Assembly: GCF_013087515.1 (NCBI RefSeq)
Contig: NZ_JABFCN010000045.1
Coordinates: 124,001 to 188,000 of the forward strand
Source of the DNA: Rhizobium sophorae
GTDB lineage: Bacteria > Pseudomonadota > Alphaproteobacteria > Rhizobiales > Rhizobiaceae
Direction of reading: 5' to 3'
Length of the DNA stretch: 64,000 bases
In this document: piece by piece, positions 25,161 to 34,413 of the stretch
Position numbering within the stretch: the first letter of the stretch is position 1
Layout: every line of letters starts with the position of its first letter
Position numbers and translations under genes: made by a program
Notes under the pieces: generated by a model
Seen by the model: the letters and a program-made list of their open reading frames with translations, nothing else
Told to the model about the DNA's origin: nothing
Databases searched by the model: none

Positions 25161-26407
25161 GCACCGAAACCGTCACGATCGAGAAGCTCGGCGCCCAGGG
25201 CGACGGCATCGCCAGCAGCGCCGGCGGGTCTGTCTATGTACCCTTTTCCCTGCCCGGCGAAACCGTAGCGATCGCCCGCGTCAAGAGCCAGGGCACGATC
25301 ATGTCGATCACGACGCCCTCGCCCGACCGGCAGGAGCCGCCCTGCCGCCATTTCGGCCCGGATGGCGTCAACGGCACCTGCGGCGGCTGCACGCTGCAGC
25401 ATATGGCAGATGCGTCCTACCGCGCCTTCAAGCGCCAACTGGTCATCGACGCGTTGAAATCCAAGGGGCTGACGCCGGAGGTCGGCGAGATCGTTCCGGC
25501 CCGGCCGGGCGAACGGCGGCGCGTGGTGTTTGCGGCGCGCAAGACCGAGAAGGACATGCTTGTTGGATTCAACCAGGCCGAAAGCCACCATATCGTCGCC
25601 ATCGAGGAATGTCCGATCTCGTCGGCAGGGATCATCGCCCGGCTGCCGGCGATCAGGGCGATTGCTGCATCGCTGGCGACCAGTGCCGAACCCTTCCGCG
25701 TCGCCGTGCTCGAAACGCTTTCCGGCCTCGACATCTCCGTCGACGACGTGAAGAAACTCTCCGATCCGCAGCGGCGCAAGGCGATCGAGACCGCGCTCAG
25801 CCTGCGCGGCATCGCCCGTGTTTCGCTGAACGGCGAAATCCTCGTCGAGCCGTCGAAACCGATGGTCGAATTCGGCGGCGTCCAGGTTTCACCACCGCCG
25901 GGCGGCTTCACCCAGGCGACGAAGCCGGCGGAAGAGGCGATGGCCGAGCTGGTCATTGCTCATGCCGGCAAGGCGAAGCGGATCGCCGATCTCTTTGCCG
26001 GCTCCGGCACATTTTCACTGCGGCTGGCGCGGATCGGCCGCGTGCACGCCGTCGAAGCCGAAGCTAAGGCGCTCGCAGCACTCGACCATGCGGCCCGCAA
26101 CACGCAAGGGCTGAAACCGGTCACCGTCGAAAAGCGCGATCTCTTCCGCCGTCCTTTGATGACGCAGGAATTCAAGCCCTATGACGCCGTCGTCTTCGAT
26201 CCGCCACGCGCCGGTGCCGAGTTCCAGTGCCAGGAGCTTGCCCGCTCAGGCGTGAAGAGGATCGTCGCCGTCAGCTGCAATCCGCTGACGCTGGCGCGGG
26301 ATCTCGCGATCCTCGTCGAGGGAGGCTACCGGATCACGCAAGTGACGCCGATCGACCAGTTCCTCTGGACCTCGCATGTCGAGGTGGTGGCGACGCTGGA
26401 GAAATAG
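25157..26407 (+). CDS. TrmA/RlmD-like class I SAM-dependent RNA m5U methyltransferase
   Basis: A 416-residue enzyme with an N-terminal TRAM domain (about 4-55), an Fe-S type Cys motif (C-R-H-F...C-G-G-C in residues about 65-82), and a methyltransferase domain. The latter has DLFAGSGTFSLRL (about 277), VVFDPPRAGA (about 343) and the catalytic Cys in VAVSCNP (about 373). It methylates uridine-5 in rRNA; which site cannot be stated. The GTG start overlaps the tlyA stop, an rRNA-modification pair. Confidence 0.92.
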   Translation: MSTETVTIEKLGAQGDGIASSAGGSVYVPFSLPGETVAIARVKSQGTIMSITTPSPDRQEPPCRHFGPDGVNGTCGGCTLQHMADASYRAFKRQLVIDALKSKGLTPEVGEIVPARPGERRRVVFAARKTEKDMLVGFNQAESHHIVAIEECPISSAGIIARLPAIRAIAASLATSAEPFRVAVLETLSGLDISVDDVKKLSDPQRRKAIETALSLRGIARVSLNGEILVEPSKPMVEFGGVQVSPPPGGFTQATKPAEEAMAELVIAHAGKAKRIADLFAGSGTFSLRLARIGRVHAVEAEAKALAALDHAARNTQGLKPVTVEKRDLFRRPLMTQEFKPYDAVVFDPPRAGAEFQCQELARSGVKRIVAVSCNPLTLARDLAILVEGGYRITQVTPIDQFLWTSHVEVVATLEK

Positions 26408-26409
26408 GC

Positions 26410-27420
26410 GTGGCTGTCGGAAAGACCAAAACACGCAACCCCTACTATAATGGTCCAGTGTCCGATCACTTCGACGGCACGCATTTCTTCAATCCCGAAG
26501 GTATTGAGCCCCTTGGTTTCCGCGATCTGCTGCGGTGGCAATTCGGCGGTGGCCGTGAGCGTTGGCCGCGGTCGGTCCCAAGTCCGTACGCGGCGGCCAA
26601 GCCGGATCCACGCGTCGACGGCGAGGATCTAAGGGTGACCATGGTTGGCCATGCAACAATGCTCGTGCAGGTCGCTGGGCTCAATATCCTCACCGACCCG
26701 GTATGGTCAGAGCGCGCGAGTCCCTTCGCTTTTGCGGGACCCAAGCGCGTCGTTCCACCGGGCATCGCGTTCGATGATTTACCGCCAATTGATCTCGTGC
26801 TGGTGTCGCACAATCATTATGATCATCTCGATATCGCAACGCTCAGACGGTTGCGTGCGAAGCATCGGCCGCGTGTCGTGACGCCACTCGGCAATGACAC
26901 GATCATTCGCCGTGCCGTGCCCGATATGCAGACGACATCGATGGACTGGGGCGAGCGCATTTCGCACGCCGGAATAAGCATTGATGCGGAGCCTGCACAC
27001 CATTGGTCCGCTCGCGGAACCGCCGATCGCCGGATGGCACTCTGGGCGTCGTTCGTTTTGTCGACGCCAGCCGGAAAAATTTATCACGTCGGAGATACGG
27101 GCTTTCACGACGGCATCAATTACAAAGCGGCACAGCAGAAGCATGGCGGCTTTCGCTTGGCCATTTTACCCTTCGGCGCATATGAGCCGCGCTGGTTCAT
27201 GAAAGGGCAGCACCAGAATCCGCAGGAGGCGGTGATCGGGATGAAACTGGCCAATGCGGCCTATGTGGCCGGACATCACTTCGCCACGTTCCAACTGACA
27301 AATGAAGCGGTCGACGCGCCGGCAAAAGCGTTGCAAGACGCAATGAGCGAGCATGAAATTTCCCCGGAACGGTTCCGGCCGCTCAGGGCCGGCGAAGTAT
27401 TCAATGTGCCGGCGGTCTAA
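26410..27420 (+). CDS. MBL-fold hydrolase (NAPE-PLD-like)
   Basis: A 336-residue metallo-beta-lactamase-fold protein resembling N-acyl-phosphatidylethanolamine phospholipase D and UlaG-like hydrolases. DGTHFFNPEG at the N-terminus and WVGHATMLVQ-like VGHATMLVQVAGLNILTDPVWSERASPF are typical. The metal site HNHYDHLD is at about 132-139, then EPAHHWSARG (about 195) and HVGDTGFHD (about 222). The substrate is unknown, possibly a phospholipid. It begins at a GTG 3 bases after the methyltransferase stop. Confidence 0.87.
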   Translation: MAVGKTKTRNPYYNGPVSDHFDGTHFFNPEGIEPLGFRDLLRWQFGGGRERWPRSVPSPYAAAKPDPRVDGEDLRVTMVGHATMLVQVAGLNILTDPVWSERASPFAFAGPKRVVPPGIAFDDLPPIDLVLVSHNHYDHLDIATLRRLRAKHRPRVVTPLGNDTIIRRAVPDMQTTSMDWGERISHAGISIDAEPAHHWSARGTADRRMALWASFVLSTPAGKIYHVGDTGFHDGINYKAAQQKHGGFRLAILPFGAYEPRWFMKGQHQNPQEAVIGMKLANAAYVAGHHFATFQLTNEAVDAPAKALQDAMSEHEISPERFRPLRAGEVFNVPAV

Positions 27421-27480
27421 TCGGTATCGGCTTGCTCCCGGTGTTGGTGTCGATCGCCGCAAAGCGATGCCAGGCGATGC

Positions 27481-28236
27481 TCAGCGGCGCATGAAGGCTT
27501 CGAAGGCCGCCCGGGCCTCGGCACTTTTCAGCCGCGCGGAGAAATAGCGGGCCTCCTCGTCGATGCGGGCGATGATCTCGCCGCGATCGCCACGAATGAG
27601 GTCGCGGGCGATGCGCAACGCCTCCGGCGGCTTGGCGGCGAGCTTTGCAGCCGTGGCCAAAGTCAGAGAATCGACCTCGCCTGACTCAACGACCTTCCAG
27701 ACGAGGCCGGCTTCCTTCGCTTCCTCTGCCGAGAATGCTTCGCCGGCGGCAAGCAGGGCGAAGGCGCGCTGATGGCCCATCAGCCGCGGCGCGACGAGGC
27801 TGGAACCGGCCTCCGGCACCAGCGCCAGATCGACGAAGGGTGTGCGAAACTGGCTGCGGCTGGAGGCGATGGTCAGGTCGCAATGGAGATGGATCGTCGT
27901 GCCGATGCCGATCGCAAGGCCGTCGACGCCCGAGACGACGGGTTTTTCGGCATTCACCAGCGCATAGAGGAAATCGAGAATTTCCTGCTCCAGGCCGCGG
28001 CCGCCCATTGCGGCACCCAGAAAATCGTTCATGTCGTTGCCGGCCGAAAAGCAGCCTTCGGTGCCAAGGAAGGCGGTGGCGCGGATGCCGGGATTTGTGT
28101 TGGCCGCATTCAGCGCATCGGCCATGGTGCGGTACATGGCGCGGGTGATGGCGTTCTTCTTCTCCGGCCGGTTGAAGCGGATCAGCTGCACGCCTGGATG
28201 GGCTGCAGGCTGCTCGACGATGATGTGATCGGTCAT
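27481..28236 (-). CDS. Enoyl-CoA hydratase/isomerase
   Basis: A 251-residue crotonase-family protein. The oxyanion hole is formed by FSAGNDMNDF (about 62-71) and by SGVDGLAIGIGTTIHLHCDLTIAS (about 100-123). Catalytic acid residues of crotonase are not fully matched, so it may be an isomerase rather than a hydratase. It is 9 bases downstream of the acyl-CoA dehydrogenase, a beta-oxidation pair. Confidence 0.9.
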   Translation of the reverse strand: MTDHIIVEQPAAHPGVQLIRFNRPEKKNAITRAMYRTMADALNAANTNPGIRATAFLGTEGCFSAGNDMNDFLGAAMGGRGLEQEILDFLYALVNAEKPVVSGVDGLAIGIGTTIHLHCDLTIASSRSQFRTPFVDLALVPEAGSSLVAPRLMGHQRAFALLAAGEAFSAEEAKEAGLVWKVVESGEVDSLTLATAAKLAAKPPEALRIARDLIRGDRGEIIARIDEEARYFSARLKSAEARAAFEAFMRR

Positions 28237-28245
28237 AAGGTCTCC

Positions 28246-30024
28246 TCAGGCAAGCAGGATGCGGGCGGCGGCAAGGCTTGCCGCGCCATTGACGACCCGG
28301 TCCCGAAGGGCTGCGGTCTCGGCAAGCAGGTTTTCGGCAGCGAAGCGGCAGAGCGCGATGCGGTTGTCGCCTGCCCCATCGGCTCCCTCGGCGAGAGCGC
28401 CCTTGGCAAGATAACAGCCGGTCAGCACCAGCCCGAACAGGCGCTGATAGGGGGTGGCACCCGAGAGCGCCTCGGCGGCCTTGTCATCGGCAAGCGTTTT
28501 GATCAGCCAGGCGGTCGCCTGTTCGAAATCGGCGATGGCCGTATCGAGCCTCACAGCGGTCTCGCCGAAACCGTTGAGATTGGAGCGGCGGACGCCATCG
28601 GCGATCTGCTTAAGCTCGGCGATGAAGCCCTTCACCTGATCGCCGCCGGAGAGCGGCAGCTTGCGGGTGACGAGGTCGATCGCCTGGATGCCGTTGGTAC
28701 CCTCGTAGATCGGGGCGATGCGGGCATCGCGGAGATAACGCGCCGCGCCGGTCTCCTCGATGAAGCCCATGCCGCCATGCACCTGGATGCCGAGCGAGGC
28801 GACATCGACGCCGGCATCGGTCGAAAAGGATTTGGCGATCGGCGTCAACAGGGCGGCGCGCTCCTGCCAGTGGCGACGGTCATCGCTTGCCCGGTGGGAC
28901 ATGTCGATCGCATGGGCGCAGGCATAGGAAATGGCGCGCGCCCCTTGCGTCAGCGCCTTCATGGTCAGCAGCATGCGGGCGACATCGGGATGTTCGACGA
29001 TCGGGCTCATGCCGGCGCCCGTCCAGCCGGGCGCCCTGCCCTGGGTGCGTTCCCTGGCATAGGCGACAGCCTTCTGCGTGGCGGCCTCCGCGATCGCCAC
29101 GCCCTGCATGCCGACGGCAAGGCGGGCATTGTTCATCATCGTGAACATGCAGGCCAGTCCTTTGTTCTCCTCGCCGACCAGCCATCCCACAGCGCCCTTT
29201 TCATCGCCGAATTTTCCGTCGCCGTAGATCATCGTGCAGGTCGGCGAGCCATGGATGCCAAGCTTGTGCTCCAGCGAATGGCAGAAGAGATCATTGCGGG
29301 GCCCAAGCGAGCCGTCGTCGTTCACCAGGAATTTCGGCACCAGGAAGAGCGAAATGCCGCGTGTGCCGGCCGGCGCATCCGGCAGGCGGGCCAGCACCAG
29401 ATGGATGATATTGTCGGCCGCGTCATGCTCGCCCCAGGTGATGAAGATCTTCTGGCCGAAGAGGCGGTAGCTGCCGTCGTCGCTGCGCTCGGCGCGGACT
29501 TTCAGCACGCCGAGATCGGAACCGGCATGGGGCTCCGTCAGGTTCATGGTGCCGGTCCATTCGCCTGAGACCATCTTCTCCAGATATTTCTCTTTCAGCG
29601 CAGCGCTGCCATGCGTGCTAACCGCCTCGATGGCGCCCATCGTCAGCGTCGGGGCAAGTGCGAAGGCCATGGAACCGGAATTCCACATTTCGAGGGCCGC
29701 GACGTTCAGCATATGCGGCAAGGCCTGACCGCCGAAAGCCTCGGGTGCCGTCAGGCCGTTCCAGCCGCCGGCAATCCAGTTGCGATAGAGATCGCGCCAG
29801 CCGTCCGGCAGCCTGACCTCGCCATCCACCAGACGGGCGCCCTGGCGGTCGCCGATGTCGGCGAGAGGCGCCACTTCCTCTGTGGCAAAACGTCCCGCTT
29901 CGGCCAAGATCGCATCGACGAGATCCTCGCCGAGATCGCCGAGCAACCCTTTTGAAATCGCCTCGTCCATGCCCGCTACGTGCTTCAACGTGAACGCGAT
30001 TTCCTCGACGGGCGCCTTGTACAT
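28246..30024 (-). CDS. Acyl-CoA dehydrogenase
   Basis: A 592-residue FAD enzyme of the long FadE-related class with C-terminal extension (typical length about 590-600). NLTEPHAGSDLGVLK (about 165), FITWGEHD, VQVHGGMGFIEETG and the catalytic base in YEGTNGIQAIDL (about 435-446) are visible. It removes hydrogens from acyl-CoA at C2-C3 in fatty-acid oxidation. The ATG 30024 begins MYKAPVEEI, the family's usual N-terminus, with GGAGGAAA just upstream. It is the first gene of a two-gene unit. Confidence 0.93.
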   Translation of the reverse strand: MYKAPVEEIAFTLKHVAGMDEAISKGLLGDLGEDLVDAILAEAGRFATEEVAPLADIGDRQGARLVDGEVRLPDGWRDLYRNWIAGGWNGLTAPEAFGGQALPHMLNVAALEMWNSGSMAFALAPTLTMGAIEAVSTHGSAALKEKYLEKMVSGEWTGTMNLTEPHAGSDLGVLKVRAERSDDGSYRLFGQKIFITWGEHDAADNIIHLVLARLPDAPAGTRGISLFLVPKFLVNDDGSLGPRNDLFCHSLEHKLGIHGSPTCTMIYGDGKFGDEKGAVGWLVGEENKGLACMFTMMNNARLAVGMQGVAIAEAATQKAVAYARERTQGRAPGWTGAGMSPIVEHPDVARMLLTMKALTQGARAISYACAHAIDMSHRASDDRRHWQERAALLTPIAKSFSTDAGVDVASLGIQVHGGMGFIEETGAARYLRDARIAPIYEGTNGIQAIDLVTRKLPLSGGDQVKGFIAELKQIADGVRRSNLNGFGETAVRLDTAIADFEQATAWLIKTLADDKAAEALSGATPYQRLFGLVLTGCYLAKGALAEGADGAGDNRIALCRFAAENLLAETAALRDRVVNGAASLAAARILLA

Positions 30025-30233
30025 GGTTTTTCCTCCGCAGACCGGCCTCGCGCGCGGCAAAGCCCCTCCGAGGCAAGGGCTAATTGATTTTTACGTAAAC
30101 GTCAATTTCGATTTCTTCAATGGTCATGCGATAGTTTGGCTGAGATGTCGCTTTACTCTTGCACCGTTGCATAAATAGACGTCATGGAGACACTTCAAGG
30201 AATGATATCGCCCTCGCAAAGGACCGGCGACCA

Positions 30234-31229
30234 ATGGATACATTGCCCGTCAACATACCCGGTTTCGTCTGGGCCTATCGCTTCTCGCCGGATGAAAAGA
30301 CCGCAGTGCGGTTGAACAACAGTGCGACGGTGGCCGAACTGACCGCCGATAACTGTTTCTACTGGTTGCACCTCAACCTTGTCGACGCCCGCGTACCGGC
30401 CTTGCTCGATACGCTGGACGGGCTGACGGAGGACGCGAAATCGGCGCTGACGACGCGGGATACGCATGCGGCCATCACCGTCGACGAGCAGATGCTCTAT
30501 GGTACCCTCGTCGACTGTCAGCGCGATTTCGCTCAGGATACCAACAATCTCGGCTGGCTGCATTTCGCCATGTCCGACCGCTTCATCATCACCACAAGGC
30601 TGCAGCCGCTGCGCAGCGTCGAACGCGCGCGGGCGCTGATCGACAAGAATCCGGGCAAATTTTCCCGGCCGGTCGATCTCTTCGAACTGCTGGTGATCGA
30701 ATTCCAGCGCACGCTGATTGCGATCGTCATCGAACTCACCGAAGAGTTGAACCAGATCGAGGATATCGTCTACGACAGCGCGCAGCGCGATGAACGCCGG
30801 CGCCTGGCGCCGGTGCGGCGCACCGTGGTCAGGCTGCATCGGCATCTGCGCACGGTGCTGGCGCTGATGCGCCGGGCGGCGGCGGCCGACGAGGACGAGA
30901 TGCCCTTCGGCTTCGACGACGTAGCGCGGCGGCTGACCAGCCGACTGGAAACGGTCGACCACGATATCTATGCGCTGCAGGATCGGGCACGCCTGCTGCA
31001 CGAAGAAATCGATTCGAAACAGTCCTCCGAAACCAACCGTCACCTCTATCTGCTGTCGATCATGACGGCCTTCCTGCTGCCGCCGACACTGGTGACGGGC
31101 TTCTTCGGCATGAACACGGCTAACCTGCCTTTCGCCGTTGGCGACTACGGCACGGAATACGCCGTCGTGCTCATCGTCGCCTCCATTGCATTTGCCTGGT
31201 GGCTGCTGAGGCGGGTGGATATTCTTTGA
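30234..31229 (+). CDS. CorA-family metal transporter (ZntB-like)
   Basis: A 331-residue 2-TM-GxN protein. The long N-terminal cytoplasmic domain ends in helices that lead to TM1 (MTAFLLPPTLVTGFFGMNTANLPF) with the GMN signature, and TM2 (YAVVLIVASIAFAWWLLRR). TM2 is followed by a short positive tail. It moves divalent cations; Zn2+ (ZntB) seems more likely than Mg2+, but this is uncertain. The ATG at 30234 has AAAGGA upstream. Confidence 0.9.
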   Translation: MDTLPVNIPGFVWAYRFSPDEKTAVRLNNSATVAELTADNCFYWLHLNLVDARVPALLDTLDGLTEDAKSALTTRDTHAAITVDEQMLYGTLVDCQRDFAQDTNNLGWLHFAMSDRFIITTRLQPLRSVERARALIDKNPGKFSRPVDLFELLVIEFQRTLIAIVIELTEELNQIEDIVYDSAQRDERRRLAPVRRTVVRLHRHLRTVLALMRRAAAADEDEMPFGFDDVARRLTSRLETVDHDIYALQDRARLLHEEIDSKQSSETNRHLYLLSIMTAFLLPPTLVTGFFGMNTANLPFAVGDYGTEYAVVLIVASIAFAWWLLRRVDIL

Positions 31230-31308
31230 GGGTAGATGTGCGGGCGTGACCGGGGGCGCGCGGGTCCGCTCCTAATCCATCAAACGTCGTGGTATTTGCC
31301 ACAAAGCT

Positions 31309-31453
31309 CACCCCACTCTCCGTCATCCTCGGGCCTGCCCCGAGGATCCACGCAGGCCTCCTCCATCAGCAGCGGGCATGGATCCTCGGCTCAAGGCCGA
31401 GGATGACGGAGGGTGGGGTAACGTTCCTGCCGAACTCGCCGCCGATGCAGCGG
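31309..31453 (+). repeat. Interspersed palindromic mosaic repeat, copy 2
   Basis: Same unit as at 20862-21005, in the same orientation. The core from CTCCGTCATCCTCGG to CCGAGGATGACGGAG is nearly identical, and the AACTCGCCG...GCAGCGG flank is shared. It fills most of the 294-base gap between corA and the BA14K gene; nothing else is visible there. Confidence 0.8.
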
Positions 31454-31523
31454 CGTTGCGGCTATCGCATCACGTTACATCGCATTGACACAGACCAATC
31501 GGAAGCGCGGCGCGCTTCCTGCC

Positions 31524-31991
31524 TCAATACGGCGAATAGCACTGCTGACGCGGGCCGTTGTAGGGTTGGAACGTGTTGTCGTAGGCGCGGTATGACCGGT
31601 AGCGGTTGGCGCACCAGGCGACGTGGCTCGAACCCATGCGGGGCGCAGGTGCAACGTAACGCGGCTGCGCGGCAATGGCGCCGCCGATGACCGCGCCGGC
31701 GCCGAAGGCGGCGAGCGGATACCAGTAGCCGTTATAGCTGCGATAGCCCGGGCGGTAATAGGAATAGCCGCGATAGCCGCCGTAGTAGCCGGGCCGGTAA
31801 TAGGCGCCGGGGCGATAGCCCGGACGGTAACCGGGGCGATAGTAACGGCGGTACTGGACGTTCTCGACGTCGGAGGATTTTTCCACCTGCGGGGCGGTGG
31901 GCATCTGGATTGCCTGCGACGGTACAAAACCCGTCAGAACCACGGCGGCAGCCAGAACTGCAGTCGCGATCTTGTTTCTCAGCCCGATCAT
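31524..31991 (-). CDS. BA14K-family protein
   Basis: A 155-residue exported protein. A signal peptide (to about residue 27, SQA) is followed by a Tyr/Arg/Pro/Gly-rich region with YRPGYRPGYRPG-type repeats (residues about 48-88), a hydrophobic glycine-rich segment (AAFGAGAVIGGAIAA), and the BA14K C-terminal motif WCANRYRSYRAYDNTFQPYNGPRQQC. Known for the family: Brucella BA14K is an immunoreactive lectin-like protein. GGAG precedes the ATG. Confidence 0.88.
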   Translation of the reverse strand: MIGLRNKIATAVLAAAVVLTGFVPSQAIQMPTAPQVEKSSDVENVQYRRYYRPGYRPGYRPGAYYRPGYYGGYRGYSYYRPGYRSYNGYWYPLAAFGAGAVIGGAIAAQPRYVAPAPRMGSSHVAWCANRYRSYRAYDNTFQPYNGPRQQCYSPY

Positions 31992-32140
31992 GCTTCAACT
32001 CCCATTCAACAGCGATCACCGCCTGCCCAGCAACGCGTTCGCGCCCGAACGGTTCCAAAAGCCGCCGGGGCCGGCTGCCTTTCCTTTTAGAGAGTCCGAA
32101 CTGAACCGGAGATTAACCGCCCGGCTCAGGCAGTGTGCGA

Positions 32141-33385
32141 TCAGGCAACGGCCGAGATTTTCGCCTGGTCGCCCTGCAGACGGTTCACCATGAAGTTCGA
32201 ATACCATTCGAGGAACTGCATGACGCCGCCCTCGTGCAGGGAAGAATAGGGGCCGGGCTCATAGGCGGGCGAGTGGATGCCGAAGGCATTCTCCTCGACG
32301 ATGCGGCGATCCTGATCGTTGGTCTCGGTCCAGACGTGGGTCAGTTCCTCGAGATTGTAATCCACGCCTTCGACGGCGTCCTTGTGGACGAGCCACTTGG
32401 TCGTCACCGCCGTCTCGTTGGCGCTGAGCGGCAGAACCCGGAAGGAGATGGCGTGGTCGCCGAGCAGGTGGTTCCACGTCGTCGGGTAATGGAAGAGCAG
32501 CATGGTGCCGATATGGCCGATCGAGATATCATCGGAGAGCGGACGCTTGACGGCGCGCTTACCCGACATGGTGTAGCTCTCGGCATCCTCGATCAGCGGC
32601 ATGCGGGCGGTGCGGAACTGACCGTCCGGCGAAATCTGGAACTTGCTCGGCAGGCCGGCCGCCTCGCAACGCGCCCAATGGCCGGCGATCTCGGGATCGT
32701 CGGCGCCGCCATCCGTGCCGGTGACACTAGGGGCTTCGGGATAGGTGCGGCAGAGTTCGGGGTGATTGGCGGCGCAGTGATAGCACTCGCGGTTGTTTTC
32801 CCAGACGAGCTTCCAGTTGCCCTTCTCGATGATCGTGCTCTGGAAGGCGACCTTGCTCTGGCTGATCCGGTGCGGCGCGACATAGGGTTCGATCTTGTCG
32901 CGCACCGGCTGGAAATCCGGGGCGGTGTTGGCAAGGCAGATGAAGACATAGCCAGCGACGATTTCGCAATGGACAGGCTTCAGGTTGAAGCCTGATTTGT
33001 CGAAGTCATCACCCATGTGGCGGGCGAAGGCGAGCTTGCCGTCGAGATCATAGGTCCACTGATGATAGGGACAGACGAGGCGCACGGAGGAGCCGTGCTC
33101 CTTGGTGCAGACGCGCGAACCGCGATGGCGGCAGCTGTTGTGGAAGGCACGGATGACATTGTCGCGGCCGCGGACGATGACGACAGGATAGCTGCCGATC
33201 TGAACGGTGAAATAGGCGCCCGGCTTCGGCAACTCGCAATCATGGCCGATGAACAGCCAGTCGCGATAATAGATCATCTCCATGTCGAGCTGGAAATAAT
33301 CCTCGTCGATGTAGAACGGCTGTTCGAGGCTGAAGCCCTCACGGCGGCTCTTGAGCTGACGCAAAACGTTGCTGCGAATATCCAT
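32141..33385 (-). CDS. Rieske aromatic-ring-hydroxylase-type oxygenase (GbcA-like)
   Basis: A 414-residue alpha subunit of a Rieske non-heme iron oxygenase. The [2Fe-2S] motif CRHRGSRVC...CPYHQW is at about 87-110. The mononuclear iron site includes ENNRECYHCAANHPEL (about 200) and a C-terminal Asp. The sequence resembles GbcA-type oxygenases that demethylate glycine betaine and related quaternary amines; that role is inferred. No ferredoxin reductase (GbcB) gene is next to it. GAGGA lies 7 bases before the ATG at 33385; ATG 33391 is too near it. Confidence 0.85.
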   Translation of the reverse strand: MDIRSNVLRQLKSRREGFSLEQPFYIDEDYFQLDMEMIYYRDWLFIGHDCELPKPGAYFTVQIGSYPVVIVRGRDNVIRAFHNSCRHRGSRVCTKEHGSSVRLVCPYHQWTYDLDGKLAFARHMGDDFDKSGFNLKPVHCEIVAGYVFICLANTAPDFQPVRDKIEPYVAPHRISQSKVAFQSTIIEKGNWKLVWENNRECYHCAANHPELCRTYPEAPSVTGTDGGADDPEIAGHWARCEAAGLPSKFQISPDGQFRTARMPLIEDAESYTMSGKRAVKRPLSDDISIGHIGTMLLFHYPTTWNHLLGDHAISFRVLPLSANETAVTTKWLVHKDAVEGVDYNLEELTHVWTETNDQDRRIVEENAFGIHSPAYEPGPYSSLHEGGVMQFLEWYSNFMVNRLQGDQAKISAVA

Positions 33386-33804
33386 CTTCATGTCCTCGTG
33401 CACCCGGCTGCCGGCTGCCGGCAAGAAGGCCGGCGGAAGCGCGCCCGCTTCCTTCTCCTTCGGGAGAAGTGTTCATGGCGTCATTTAATCACCGAGCTTG
33501 CCTGCCGCTTGGTTGTAATGCGACATCGGCTTCGAAATTGACGACAGGATGCGGCAAGCCGCAAGCTGCCGATCCCGGTCGATGACATTGCCCGACTCTC
33601 CGGGCAATTATCCTCAATTGCGACATGGCGTAAAGACCCGCTCCGCAAAGAGGCCGGCTGCCTGATATCGATCGCCGTCGCGTTTGCGACATCTGCCGGC
33701 ATTTGCCCTTCAGCCGGCCGGCCCCGGGGGCCATTTTTTAACATCGCCTTAAGCATACGGTCCTATCCTCCTGATGATCACCGACCGACCGAAGAACGCG
33801 AACC
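33386..33804. other. 419-base divergent intergenic region with several signals
   Basis: No protein gene was found. It contains the octamer TGCGACAT three times in the same orientation (33519, 33619, 33685) and an inverted repeat ATTGCCCG / CGGGCAAT with a 6-base spacer (33587-33608). It also holds an orphan intrinsic terminator (33720-33739) before the next gene. Promoters of the Rieske gene and of the gene at 33805 must also lie here. Confidence 0.7.
33720..33739 (+). terminator. Orphan intrinsic terminator
   Basis: GGCCC / GGGCC around a 3-base loop, followed by A and six T, on the + strand. No + strand gene ends before it, since the Rieske gene runs the other way. It may close a small RNA, or attenuate the gene at 33805. 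Confidence 0.7.
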
Positions 33805-34413
33805 ATGGCCAGACTCCGTTATTTCGACGCGAAAGATGCGAGCAGATCGCAAGAACCGCAGCTGATTGCCGCCCATTCCGAATTCTTGCGAACCGGTCGC
33901 ATCCCCCGCGAGCGGCGGCATTGGCTGGCGGAGGAAAAGCGGTATTTCACCCATGACGAGGTCGCAGCGAAGACCGGACGAAAGCTGCAGGTGGCCGGCG
34001 AGAAGACGCATCAGCACATCAACGGCTTTCACCACTCGATCCAGTTTCCGAAGATGATCTTCCACCGGACGCTGGAGGACAGCCCGCATCTCGGCTATTG
34101 CCACGTCACCGCCGCGCGGACGAAATTCGCCCATTACGAAGAGGTAAGCTGGGCCTTCTACATCTCCAATTTCTATTCCGAGATCGGCGAGAACGACAAT
34201 TTCTTCGAGCGCATCGATGTCGGTTATTCCCGCATGTATTTCGCCGTCGCGATCAAACCCGGCGAGAACTCCGCGGAAAAGATGACTATCGACCGGTCGG
34301 TGCGCGGCAACGGCCTGCTCTTCCGCACGCATGACCCGCAGGCGGCGATCCGCAACATCCTGCTGCTCGGCGCCCGTAACGAACAGCTGCGCGAAATCAT
34401 CCGGCAGCTCTAA
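33805..34413 (+). CDS. Hypothetical protein, 202 residues
   Basis: A basic, soluble protein with no signal peptide or membrane segment. Features seen: RERRHWLAEEKRYFTHDEVAAKTGRKLQ near residues 36-63, GEKTHQHINGFHHSIQFPKMIFHRTLEDSPHLGYCHVTAARTKF in the middle with many His, and a C-terminal LLLGARNEQLREIIRQL helix. Codon use is like the neighbours and the protein is well formed, so it is a real gene. I do not recognise a domain. A repeat follows directly, and its first bases include the TAA stop. Confidence 0.8.
   Translation: MARLRYFDAKDASRSQEPQLIAAHSEFLRTGRIPRERRHWLAEEKRYFTHDEVAAKTGRKLQVAGEKTHQHINGFHHSIQFPKMIFHRTLEDSPHLGYCHVTAARTKFAHYEEVSWAFYISNFYSEIGENDNFFERIDVGYSRMYFAVAIKPGENSAEKMTIDRSVRGNGLLFRTHDPQAAIRNILLLGARNEQLREIIRQL

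Noticed and set aside
27772..29568. 598-residue + strand frame opposite the enoyl-CoA hydratase and acyl-CoA dehydrogenase genes
   Set aside because: Antisense shadow of two well-supported genes; no family pattern.
31289..31690. 133-residue + strand frame after corA
   Set aside because: It runs through the repeat and is antisense to the BA14K gene.
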